Below the pieces are notes generated by a model, which was not told the origin of the DNA, searched no databases, and was given only the letters and a program-made list of their open reading frames with translations. The translations under genes were made by a program, and so were the position numbers. Of a stretch of DNA of 52,844 nucleotides, positions 35,991 to 44,600 are shown piece after piece. The number at the start of each line of letters is the position of its first letter. Within the stretch, counting starts at the first letter, position 1. This DNA is from an uncultured Lachnospiraceae bacterium (lineage in GTDB: Bacteria > Bacillota > Clostridia > Lachnospirales > Lachnospiraceae), in assembly GCA_902786515.1 (NCBI GenBank), contig CADADA010000017.1, positions 1 through 52,844 of the forward strand, in the 5' to 3' direction.

Positions 35991-36723
35991 CTTCTGCATT
36001 TATGTTGTAGGTATCTTTATAGATAAGCTCGGAAATCGGGACAATTTTAAATCCTTTATCCTGTAAACCGGTAATAACATCTTCTAATGCATCAGCAGTA
36101 AATTTTCCACCGTTATGACATAAAATAATGGAGCCGTTTCCAAGATGCTTGTTATCCAAAATGGCAGTCTTTATATTCTGGACACCATAATTTTTCCAGT
36201 CAAGGCTGTCGACATCCCATTGAATTGGAAAATACCCGGTGTCTCTGGCAACCGTAATAAGTGTGTTATTATAATCACCGTAAGGGGGGCGGAACAGACA
36301 CATATCCTTACCGGTGAGTTTTTTAACTTTTTTATGTACCTGCATTAATTCATCTTTACATTCTTCGGGAGAAAGCTTTGACATTTCTTTATGATTTTCG
36401 CTATGGTTTCCCAAATCATGACCGGCTTTTGCAATTGCTTTAACATCATCAGGATAATTCTCAACCCATCCGCCTGTCATAAAAAATGTTACTTTAACAT
36501 CATGTTTTTTCAAAATCTCAAGAATTTTAGCCGTATCATCATTACCCCATGCTGCATCAAAACTAAGAGCCACGACGGGACGGTCTGTCTCGACACAATA
36601 TATAGGTAAAAGTCTGCTGCCTGTCTGTGAAGAGACAAGTGAGGAATCCGGAATATATAATCCTATGCAAATCAATATGGCAAGAGCAAATATCCATAAC
36701 AGGGTTTGTTTGAGGATTTTCAT
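35971..36723 (-). CDS. Membrane-anchored polysaccharide deacetylase (CE4, sporulation-type)
   Basis: A 250-aa protein starting at 36723, where AGGAGG lies upstream; six extra codons from 36741 overlap that site. One N-terminal helix (about 8-25) anchors it outside the membrane. The NodB domain has SFDAAWGNDDT (Asp56), GNHSENH with the zinc histidines His107 and His111, and FRPPYGDYN. The SFDAAWG form is shared with the PdaB-like group linked to sporulation cortex or wall modification. It would remove acetyl groups from GlcNAc or MurNAc of peptidoglycan. Next to a second wall enzyme in the same orientation. C-terminal residues run into the terminator stem. Confidence 0.9.
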   Translation of the reverse strand: MKILKQTLLWIFALAILICIGLYIPDSSLVSSQTGSRLLPIYCVETDRPVVALSFDAAWGNDDTAKILEILKKHDVKVTFFMTGGWVENYPDDVKAIAKAGHDLGNHSENHKEMSKLSPEECKDELMQVHKKVKKLTGKDMCLFRPPYGDYNNTLITVARDTGYFPIQWDVDSLDWKNYGVQNIKTAILDNKHLGNGSIILCHNGGKFTADALEDVITGLQDKGFKIVPISELIYKDTYNINAEGRQLKS

Positions 36724-36776
36724 AGAATACCTCCTGTTCATAAAAGGTAGTTTATAAATAATATGACAGGATTAAA

Positions 36777-36807
36777 AAAAGTATTCCGCCTGTAACGGAA
36801 TACTTTT
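36777..36807 (-). terminator. Terminator of the minus-strand L,D-transpeptidase gene
   Basis: A 12-bp stem (36777-36788 with 36796-36807). On the minus strand it is followed by a T-run from the A-stretch at 36774-36780. Confidence 0.8.
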
Positions 36808-36814
36808 CTTTACA

Positions 36815-38137
36815 TCATTCTGAGCGATTTTTTTTGTTCGATTTTTTTTCACTGTTATTGTTATTATCATCATCATTACCATCATCATTGTCATCAGAAT
36901 TCTCCGGAGTATCCTTCTGTTTTTTCGTTGGAGCTTCGGTAGAAGCTTCCGTAGGGGGGTCCGTAGGAGCTTCGGTAGGAGCCTCAGTAGGAGCTTCGGT
37001 AGGAGCCTCCGTAGAAGGTTCTGTAGGAGCTTCCGTAGGAGCTTCTGTGATGATTTCCTCAGAAGAAGGTTCTTCATAATAAGTACTGTCTTCAGTGTAA
37101 GTGTAATGTTCAGTTCTGTCCTTCACAGTGGTCTCGCGTTCAATAGCAATTTTTTCAAGAGGCTGGGTTTCTACATCAAGGTCAGTAACCGTAAGCCATA
37201 CTGTTGTAGCGACTGTTCTGTTCAATAAGTCGGTAACCGTATACGTTATCTCGTAAATGCCCGGAGTATTAAAGTCATAATCACCCGTAACACCTATCTT
37301 ATCAGATATATCGTTGCCACATGTATCAAATGCTGATACATGTTTTGTAAAATCAATCGATGATCCTGTTTTTATAATCAAGTCTACAGCGTTTACAATA
37401 ACCGGTGAAGATGTAAGCCATGGATTATCTTTATTGATATCTGTTGGATCCCATCCGGCATTTTCACTGTCTTCAGGAATCTTGATAGCTTCAGGTTTTC
37501 CAAGAGGTCCCGGATTATCTGCATCATCATATATGATAACAGTAGTTCCTACAGGACAGTTATCGTATATCCACTTGATATCACGTATGGCAAATCTTAC
37601 GCATCCAAGGGAGGCAGGAGAGCCAAGCTTGTTGAATTCATCAGTTTCAAGTTCATCATAATTATCATCAAAATAAGGAACCGAATGCAACATGATTTCA
37701 TCAAATATTCTGTAAGCATACTGTGCATATGAACCGTCAACCATAAGTCTCCACTTATATTTTTCTGACGTATGGAAAGTTCCCAATGGTGTATCATCTA
37801 TATTCTTACCGGTAGAACAAAGCATTGCTTTTACAGGAATATTGTAATTGCCGGTCTCATCTTTTGTATAAATGGTAGTGCAGTTGGCAGCCCGGTTTAC
37901 CTTAATCATAAATGGACTTTCACCTGTCAGGTAGGTATCTTCAGAAAAATCCTGAGTAACTTCTTCAGACATTTTCTCTTCAACCATCTCCATGGACTCA
38001 GCCTCTTTTTTTTCTTTCGTATCATGATTGATAAATAATTTCCCTAAACATATTACACACGCAATTATAATAAATGCCATGAGGACAAGTATAATAATGG
38101 GTGCAATCCGTATACGCTTTTTCTTTTTTTTCTTCAT
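36815..38137 (-). CDS. L,D-transpeptidase with Ig-like domain and Thr/Pro repeat tail
   Basis: A 440-aa exported protein. Basic start and one helix (about 12-33), then a YkuD domain (about 75-215) with His151 (LHSVPYF) and the catalytic Cys179 (SLGCVRF). Residues about 245-325 form an Ig-like (DUF5011-type) domain, ending GDYDFNTPGIYEITYTVTD. Residues about 365-410 repeat TEAPTEAP, and the tail is a highly charged Asp/Asn then Lys run. It would cross-link peptidoglycan; the rigid tail may pass through it. Different subtype from the enzyme at 9417. GAAAGGAACG precedes the start. Confidence 0.92.
   Translation of the reverse strand: MKKKKKKRIRIAPIIILVLMAFIIIACVICLGKLFINHDTKEKKEAESMEMVEEKMSEEVTQDFSEDTYLTGESPFMIKVNRAANCTTIYTKDETGNYNIPVKAMLCSTGKNIDDTPLGTFHTSEKYKWRLMVDGSYAQYAYRIFDEIMLHSVPYFDDNYDELETDEFNKLGSPASLGCVRFAIRDIKWIYDNCPVGTTVIIYDDADNPGPLGKPEAIKIPEDSENAGWDPTDINKDNPWLTSSPVIVNAVDLIIKTGSSIDFTKHVSAFDTCGNDISDKIGVTGDYDFNTPGIYEITYTVTDLLNRTVATTVWLTVTDLDVETQPLEKIAIERETTVKDRTEHYTYTEDSTYYEEPSSEEIITEAPTEAPTEPSTEAPTEAPTEAPTEAPTDPPTEASTEAPTKKQKDTPENSDDNDDGNDDDNNNNSEKKSNKKNRSE
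36950..37050 (-). repeat. Short tandem repeat encoding TEAP/TEAPT units
   Basis: Imperfect 12-bp units (encoding Thr-Glu-Ala-Pro) repeat in the coding sequence of the transpeptidase tail. Such repeats change number easily. Confidence 0.75.
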
Positions 38138-38182
38138 CTTAAACGTTCCTTTCTAAGAGTAATTTAATCAACCGCAACTTAC

Positions 38183-38211
38183 ATTTTACAATGATGAATG
38201 AGGAAATACAA
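38183..38211 (-). promoter_or_regulatory. Promoter of the minus-strand L,D-transpeptidase
   Basis: On the minus strand, TTGTAT (38206-38211) and TAAAAT (38183-38188) are separated by 17 nt. Confidence 0.6.
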
Positions 38212-38250
38212 GAAGAATTTTAAAATAGTTAAAATGATTGCATGAACTTG

Positions 38251-38279
38251 TTGAAAATCAAATACAAAATTGATATACT
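38251..38279 (+). promoter_or_regulatory. Promoter of glnA
   Basis: TTGAAA at 38251-38256 and TATACT at 38274-38279 with a 17-nt spacer. The leader would be only about 36 nt, too short for a two-hairpin ANTAR target or a glutamine riboswitch. Confidence 0.7.
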
Positions 38280-38321
38280 CGACTAAGATGATTTAGAAAA
38301 AAGAAAGGTGTGAGGATTACT

Positions 38322-39650
38322 ATGAGATACACAAAGCAGGAAATCATCGAGATGGCAGAAGAGGAAGATGTAGAATTTATACGTCTGCAATTTACTGATA
38401 TGTTTGGAACACTTAAGAATATTGCGATTACTTCAAGCCAGCTTGAGAAGGCACTGGATAACGAGTGTATGTTTGATGGTTCTTCGATAGAAGGATTTGT
38501 GAGGATAGAAGAATCTGACATGTATTTATATCCGGATCTGGATACGTTTGAGATTTTCCCGTGGAGACCGCAGCAGGGCAAGGTGGCGAGATTTATATGT
38601 GATGTATATAAGCCTGATGGAACTCCGTTTGAGGGAGACCCGAGATATGTACTGAAGAAAGTATTAAAAGAAGCAGAGGAAATGGGTTATAGATTTGACG
38701 TGGGCCCAGAGTGTGAGTTTTTCCTTTTCCATACGGATGACTATGGTAATCCTACAACGCTGACACATGAAAAGGCAGGATACTTTGATCTTGCACCGGT
38801 TGATCTGGGTGAGAACTGCAGAAGAGATATGGTATTGAATCTTGAAAGCATGGGATTTGAGATAGAAGCATCACATCATGAAGTGTCACCGGCACAGCAT
38901 GAGATAGATTTCAAACATGATGATGCATTAAGTACGGCAGATAATATCATGACATTTAAGCTTACGGTCAAATCAATTGCTAAGAGACACGGACTGTATG
39001 CTACATTTATGCCGAAGCCGAAGTGTGGAGAGTGTGGATCAGGCATGCATATTAATATTGCGATGAATAAAGATGGAAATGATGTATTTGCAGATAAGAA
39101 TGATGCCAATGGATTAAGCAAAACAGCATATAGTTTTATAGCAGGAATCATGGATCACATCAAAGCGATAACGATTATAGCCAATCCGCTTATTAATTCA
39201 TACAAGAGACTGGTACCGGGGTATGAGGCACCGGTATATATCGCATGGTCTCCAAATAACAGAAGTCCGCTTATCAGAATACCTGCATCTACTTCGGAGG
39301 GGACAAGGATAGAATTAAGAAGTCCGGATTCAGCAGCGAATCCATATCTGATACTTGCAGCGTGTCTTGCGGCAGGAATTGACGGTATCAAGAGAAATGC
39401 AGTGCCTCCTGCAAGTGTTGACAAGAATATATTTGAGATGAGTGATGAAGAGAGACAGGAGCGCGGAATTGACAGGATTCCTTCAAGTCTGGAGGAAGCT
39501 ATAGTGGAATTCAAAAAAGATGAATTTATTCAGAACGTATTAGGCGAGCATATTACGAGAAAAATCATAGAAGCAAAATCAGAAGAATGGGAAGAATACA
39601 GAACTCAGGTATCAGAGTGGGAGCTTGAGCAGTATCTGCATAAATTTTAG
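38322..39650 (+). CDS. glnA: Glutamine synthetase type I
   Basis: Makes glutamine from glutamate, ammonia and ATP. 442 aa from ATG 38322, with GAGGA 5 nt upstream; a GTG at 38310 is less likely. This is the Firmicutes GSI-alpha length. Seen: [31 protein letters not shown] with the arginine used in feedback inhibition, GPECEFFLF, the [14 protein letters not shown] nucleotide loop and [10 protein letters not shown]. There is no adenylylation-site region, as expected for this class. The ANTAR-regulator gene follows after 23 nt and is probably co-transcribed. Confidence 0.96.
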   Translation: MRYTKQEIIEMAEEEDVEFIRLQFTDMFGTLKNIAITSSQLEKALDNECMFDGSSIEGFVRIEESDMYLYPDLDTFEIFPWRPQQGKVARFICDVYKPDGTPFEGDPRYVLKKVLKEAEEMGYRFDVGPECEFFLFHTDDYGNPTTLTHEKAGYFDLAPVDLGENCRRDMVLNLESMGFEIEASHHEVSPAQHEIDFKHDDALSTADNIMTFKLTVKSIAKRHGLYATFMPKPKCGECGSGMHINIAMNKDGNDVFADKNDANGLSKTAYSFIAGIMDHIKAITIIANPLINSYKRLVPGYEAPVYIAWSPNNRSPLIRIPASTSEGTRIELRSPDSAANPYLILAACLAAGIDGIKRNAVPPASVDKNIFEMSDEERQERGIDRIPSSLEEAIVEFKKDEFIQNVLGEHITRKIIEAKSEEWEEYRTQVSEWELEQYLHKF

Positions 39651-39673
39651 TATTTGACTGGAGGTACGTTCTT

Positions 39674-40222
39674 TTGGTAAGCATAATAGTGACGTTTCCA
39701 AAACCGGAAAACGGAAAGGCAATAAAGAATTACCTTGTGAGGAACGGTTATCATGTAAAGGCTGTATGTACATCAGGAGCCCAGACCATTAATGCGTTAG
39801 ATGAGGTTGATGCAGGACTGGTCATATGCGGATATAAACTAAATGATATGTTGTATTCGCAGTTATATGAGTGTCTCCCCAAAGGTGTGGAAATGTTATT
39901 GATTGCATCAAGGACAAAGCTGTCAGAGTGTTATCAGCAGGATATTCTGCGGATTGAGATGCCTTTAAAGGTAAATGATCTTGTGGATACTGTGGAGATG
40001 GTTTTAAGTTCTATAGAATCAAAACGCAGGAGACAGAAAAAGCTCCCTAAGAAGAGGAATGAAAAGGAGCAGGAAATCATCAATAAAGCGAAAAGAATCC
40101 TCATGGAGAGAGACAATATGTCTGAAGAAGAGGCACATCGATACATACAGAAAAACAGCATGGATAGTGGAAACAGTATGGTTGAAACAGCTGAGATGGT
40201 TATTGCAATAATGGCTGATTAA
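39674..40222 (+). CDS. ANTAR-domain antiterminator with pseudo-receiver
   Basis: A 182-aa protein starting with TTG at 39674 (GGAGG 9 nt upstream). The N-terminal part (about 1-115) has the fold pattern of a response-regulator receiver but not the phosphorylated aspartate: where it should be, the sequence reads VDAGLVICGYKLND. The C-terminal part (about 125-182) is an ANTAR RNA-binding domain, with the conserved INKAKRILMERDNMSEEEAHRYIQ and a final helix. ANTAR proteins bind paired hexaloop hairpins to prevent termination. Adjacent to glnA, so likely a nitrogen regulator. Lack of the aspartate suggests control by ligand or partner binding (as for AmiR) rather than phosphorylation. Confidence 0.85.
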   Translation: MVSIIVTFPKPENGKAIKNYLVRNGYHVKAVCTSGAQTINALDEVDAGLVICGYKLNDMLYSQLYECLPKGVEMLLIASRTKLSECYQQDILRIEMPLKVNDLVDTVEMVLSSIESKRRRQKKLPKKRNEKEQEIINKAKRILMERDNMSEEEAHRYIQKNSMDSGNSMVETAEMVIAIMAD

Positions 40223-40292
40223 ATGTGAGTATGATGTTTGGAAATTCATTCCTGACATTTACAATAAAATAATATGGAGGAAATCAAATCAT

Positions 40293-41507
40293 ATGTACAA
40301 AATTAACGAGAATTACTTGAAACTGCCGGGCAGTTATCTGTTCTCAACTATTGGGAAAAAAGTTGGAGAATACAAAACTGCCAATCCGGACAAGGATATT
40401 ATCAGTCTGGGAATAGGCGATGTTACACTGGCGCTCGCACCTGTAGTAATACAGGCATTACACGGTGCTGTAGACGAGATGGCAAACGCAGAGACTTTTA
40501 AAGGATATGCCCCTGATCTGGGATATGAATTTTTAAGGAGTGCAATTGCGAAAAATGACTATAAGGCCAGAGGAGTTGATATTGACATCGACGAAATTTT
40601 TATCAGCGACGGCGCAAAGAGCGATTCGGGAAACATAGGAGATATATTTTCAAATGATAATAAGATTGCCGTATGCGACCCGGTATACCCTGTGTATGTT
40701 GATACAAATGCGATGGCGGGAAGAACAGGAGATTATGTGGAAAGTACCGGCAAATGGAGTAATGTAGTCTATATGCCTTGTACTGCAGAGACAAATTTTG
40801 CACCGGAGATTCCTAAGGAGACGCCGGATATCATATATCTCTGTTTTCCAAATAATCCTACAGGTTCTACAATTACGAAGACAGAATTGCAGAAATGGGT
40901 TGATTATGCTTTGGAATCAGGTGCGATAATCATATATGATGCTGCTTATGAAGCATATATTTCTGAGGAAGATGTACCGCACAGCATTTATGAGTGTGAG
41001 GGCGCAAAAAAATGCGCAATCGAGATAAGAAGTTTCTCAAAGAATGCCGGATTTACAGGTACAAGACTTGGATTTACAGTGATTCCAAAAGACATCAAGT
41101 CTGATGGAACAATGTTAAACAGCCTTTGGGCAAGAAGACATGGAACAAAATTTAACGGGGCACCGTATATTATCCAGAAAGCAGGAGCTGCTATTTATTC
41201 GGAAGAAGGAAAGAAGCAGACAAAAGATATGGTGGCATATTATATGAACAATGCAAAAATGATATGTGAGGAATTGAAGAATGCAGGTTATAATGTGTCC
41301 GGAGGAATCAATGCTCCGTATATATGGCTGAAAACACCTGATAATATGACATCATGGGAATTTTTTGACAGATTATTGGAAAATGCAAACGTAGTTGGAA
41401 CACCTGGTTCAGGATTCGGACCTAGTGGAGAAGGATATTTCAGACTTACTGCATTTGGCAGTTATGAGAATACTAAGAAAGCTTTGGAAAGAATAAAAAA
41501 TCTGTAA
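40293..41507 (+). CDS. dapL: LL-diaminopimelate aminotransferase
   Basis: Converts tetrahydrodipicolinate directly to LL-diaminopimelate using glutamate, a short route to lysine and peptidoglycan. 404 aa, PLP fold type I. The N-terminus MYKINENYLKLPGSYLFSTI and the block ISLGIGDVTLALAP are typical of DapL. Other features: DPVYPVYVDTNAMAG, CFPNNPTGS, and the PLP lysine Lys250 in RSFSKNAGFTGTRLGF. GGAGG precedes the start. Single gene with its own strong terminator. Confidence 0.95.
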   Translation: MYKINENYLKLPGSYLFSTIGKKVGEYKTANPDKDIISLGIGDVTLALAPVVIQALHGAVDEMANAETFKGYAPDLGYEFLRSAIAKNDYKARGVDIDIDEIFISDGAKSDSGNIGDIFSNDNKIAVCDPVYPVYVDTNAMAGRTGDYVESTGKWSNVVYMPCTAETNFAPEIPKETPDIIYLCFPNNPTGSTITKTELQKWVDYALESGAIIIYDAAYEAYISEEDVPHSIYECEGAKKCAIEIRSFSKNAGFTGTRLGFTVIPKDIKSDGTMLNSLWARRHGTKFNGAPYIIQKAGAAIYSEEGKKQTKDMVAYYMNNAKMICEELKNAGYNVSGGINAPYIWLKTPDNMTSWEFFDRLLENANVVGTPGSGFGPSGEGYFRLTAFGSYENTKKALERIKNL

Positions 41508-41517
41508 AAAAAATACG

Positions 41518-41564
41518 GCTATCTTATACGGTATGTGGATATGGTATAAGATAGCTTGTTTTTT
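41518..41564 (+). terminator. Strong terminator after dapL
   Basis: A perfect 12-bp stem (41518-41529 with 41544-41555) and a T-rich tail (TTGTTTTTT). Confidence 0.9.
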
Positions 41565-41677
41565 ATTGTATTTAATCAAATTCGTGAAAAATAGGCAGAA
41601 AAAAGCCGATATATATTATATGGTGGCGATTTTTATTTGCCGTAAATGGTCGTTTTTTGAAACAGGAGGAAGTGCTT

Positions 41678-44600
41678 ATGAAGCTCAAAAGAATCAGTTG
41701 TACACTGTTGGCAGCCGGTATGGTATTGACATCTGTACCGTGTGAAAATGTTCCGTATATGGGAGTCGTGATAAATGCATTTGCAGATGAAACCTCGCAG
41801 TATACGGTTGGAAATGTAACATACCGGTATGTTGTGAATGGAGATACATGTTCTATTACCGGGTTTGAGGGTAGCGATCCGGATATTGTGATTCCGGATA
41901 TGATAGATGATAAGTCGGTTATATCAATAGGATATGCAGCATTTAAGAATTGCACAACATTAGTGAGTGTGGAAGTGCCTCAGGGTGTTACACTGATAGG
42001 GGATGAAGCATTTCAGGGATGTACGAGTTTAATCAGCATAAAAATACCTGACAGTGTAACGAATATGGAGGACGACACATTTTTTAATTGTCCTGAAGAT
42101 ATGGTTATGTATGGTGTAAAAGGCTCTTACGCTGAAACTTATGCCGCAAAAGAGGAGATTAAATTTAAGGATCTGGATATAGATGACAAAATCTATGTGG
42201 TGAATAATTCTACTTATGTATATTCTAAATATGAAGACCATTGTGTCATTACAGGATACAGTGGAAGTGATACTGAGATAGATATACCGGCAGCTATAGA
42301 TGAGATACCGGTTACCCAGATTGAAAATGAGGTCTTTAAAGGGCTGACAGGTATTACATCTGTTACGATACCGTCAAAGATTACAAGTATAGGAGACAGT
42401 GCATTTGCAGACTGTACTTCGCTTAAAGTTGTAAATATGCAAACTGAATTAGCAACCATTGGTGCTTATGCTTTTTCCGGATGTAGTGCACTTACAACTA
42501 TATCTTTTCCAAATAGTATGACTGCAATACCTGATTATGCATTTTATAATTGCAGCAGTCTGGAAACTATAAATATAACAAATTCCATAAAGACTATAGG
42601 AAAGTATGCGTTTGCCGGATGTGGAAATATATCTAAAATAACAGGTGGAACAAAAGTTGTCACCATAAGTGACTATGCATTTCGTGATTGTGTAGGGCTC
42701 ACAGATGCAGATTTTATATATAACACAAAATTAAGAACAATAAGTGAAGGTGCATTTGCCGGATGTGTGGGTATAACGGAGATTAAGTTAGGTTATGTTA
42801 CAAGCATCGGAAGTGGTGTGTTTAAAGGGTGTACCGGACTTGAAAGTATTTCGATAGAGTCAGGCAATTCAAGTTATTGTAGCTGTTATGCAGGAAATGG
42901 AAATTATGAAAAGCAGAATGAAAGCGATCCTGACGACTGGAACGCAATCGTTGAAACAGGCAGCAACATATTACTTGCAGGATGCAGTAATTCATTTATA
43001 CCTTCAGGAGTTACGAAGATAGATAATTACGCATTTCAAGGCTCTGTAAGAATGGAAAGTATAGAGATTCCGGATACGGTAACGGTAATCGGCACATATT
43101 CGTTTAACGGTTGTACTGCATTAAAGAGTATAACCATACCCGCTTCGGTTATTACCCTGTATGGAAAGAATGTTTTTGCAGGATGCACGGATTTGGTTAT
43201 TTACGGCTATGCCGGTTCCAGAGCAGAAACATTTGCCGGGCTGGAGAGCATAACTTTCAGGGAAATCGGTGTAGAATATGATAAAGAATTATCTGTGGAT
43301 GGTGTGAAATATGTTTATACAAAATATGCAGACCATTGTGAAATCACAGGATACAGCGGAGAAGCAACGGATATTACAATTCCTGAGACGATAGAGGACA
43401 AGCCGGTCACATACATAGGCGCGGCGGCATTTTATGAGCAGACGAAGCTTGAAAATGTAGTGATTCCTGCCGGTGTGATAAGTATTGGTAAATCTGCATT
43501 TTACGGCTGTACTAATCTGAAAAGTATCAATCTGCCATCGGGAATTGAAGTTATTAATGATTACACATTTTACGATTGTATGAGCCTCGAATCTATTGAG
43601 ATTCCGGCCGCAGTGTCATCCATAGAAGAACATGCTTTTAGAAATTGCAACAGCCTGACAAGTATTGTTGTATCTGAATCAAATACTCATTATAACAGTG
43701 GTAGCGGCAGCAATGCAATAATAGATGGTTCTTCGAGTAAATTGATTCTTGGCTGTAAGAATACGACGATACCCGTTTATGTTACGGGGATAGGCGAATA
43801 TGCATTTTATAATTGTGCCGGTCTGGAGACAATATCTATCCCGGTAAATGTTACAGAGATAGAGCCATATGCATTTTATGGCTGCAGCGGCATGACCTCT
43901 GTCAGCATGACAACGGGACTTACAAAGATAGATACATACGCATTTTATGGCTGCAGCAGTCTGACAGCTGTCAATATTCCTGATAATGTAACTTCGATTG
44001 GAGACAAAGCATTTGGTAACTGTAGCAGTTTAACGGAAATAACGGTATCAGAGGGAAATTCTACGTATGACAGTAGAAATGACTGTAATGCAATAATATA
44101 CACATTTACAAAACGTATAGTGCAGGGATGCAATAATACTACAATACCTGATACAACGGTAATCATAGGCAAATATGCATTTAGTGATTGTACAGATATT
44201 ACAAGCATTGTATTGCCTTCAACTGTAACTACCATAGAGAATGAAGCATTTAAAAACTGCACGGGTCTTACAAGTATTGATATTCCGCAAACTGTTGTGT
44301 CGATTGGGGATAATGTATTTCAGAATTGTGATAAACTGACGATATTTGGTATTTCGGGTTCTAAGGCTGAAACGTATGCTGAAAAAAATGGCATTACATT
44401 CAGAGATAAAAATGCCGTGTATGATAAAACGTTCCAGACAGGAAATTCTGAATATGTATATGCGAAGTTTGATGATCATTGTGAAATAACAGGATTTAGT
44501 GGAAGTGATAGAGATATAAGCATACCGGCGACGATTGAGGGAGCAGGTGTCACAAAGATATGCAGCAAGGCTTTTAGCGAACAGGGAATTCTTGAGACGG

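Noticed and set aside
36834..37079. Ser/Val-rich open frame on the plus strand
   Set aside because: It is the complement of the TEAPT repeat in the minus-strand transpeptidase gene.
38138..38321. ANTAR target hairpins or glutamine riboswitch in the glnA leader
   Set aside because: The mapped-by-eye promoter leaves only about 36 nt of leader and no paired hairpins are seen there.
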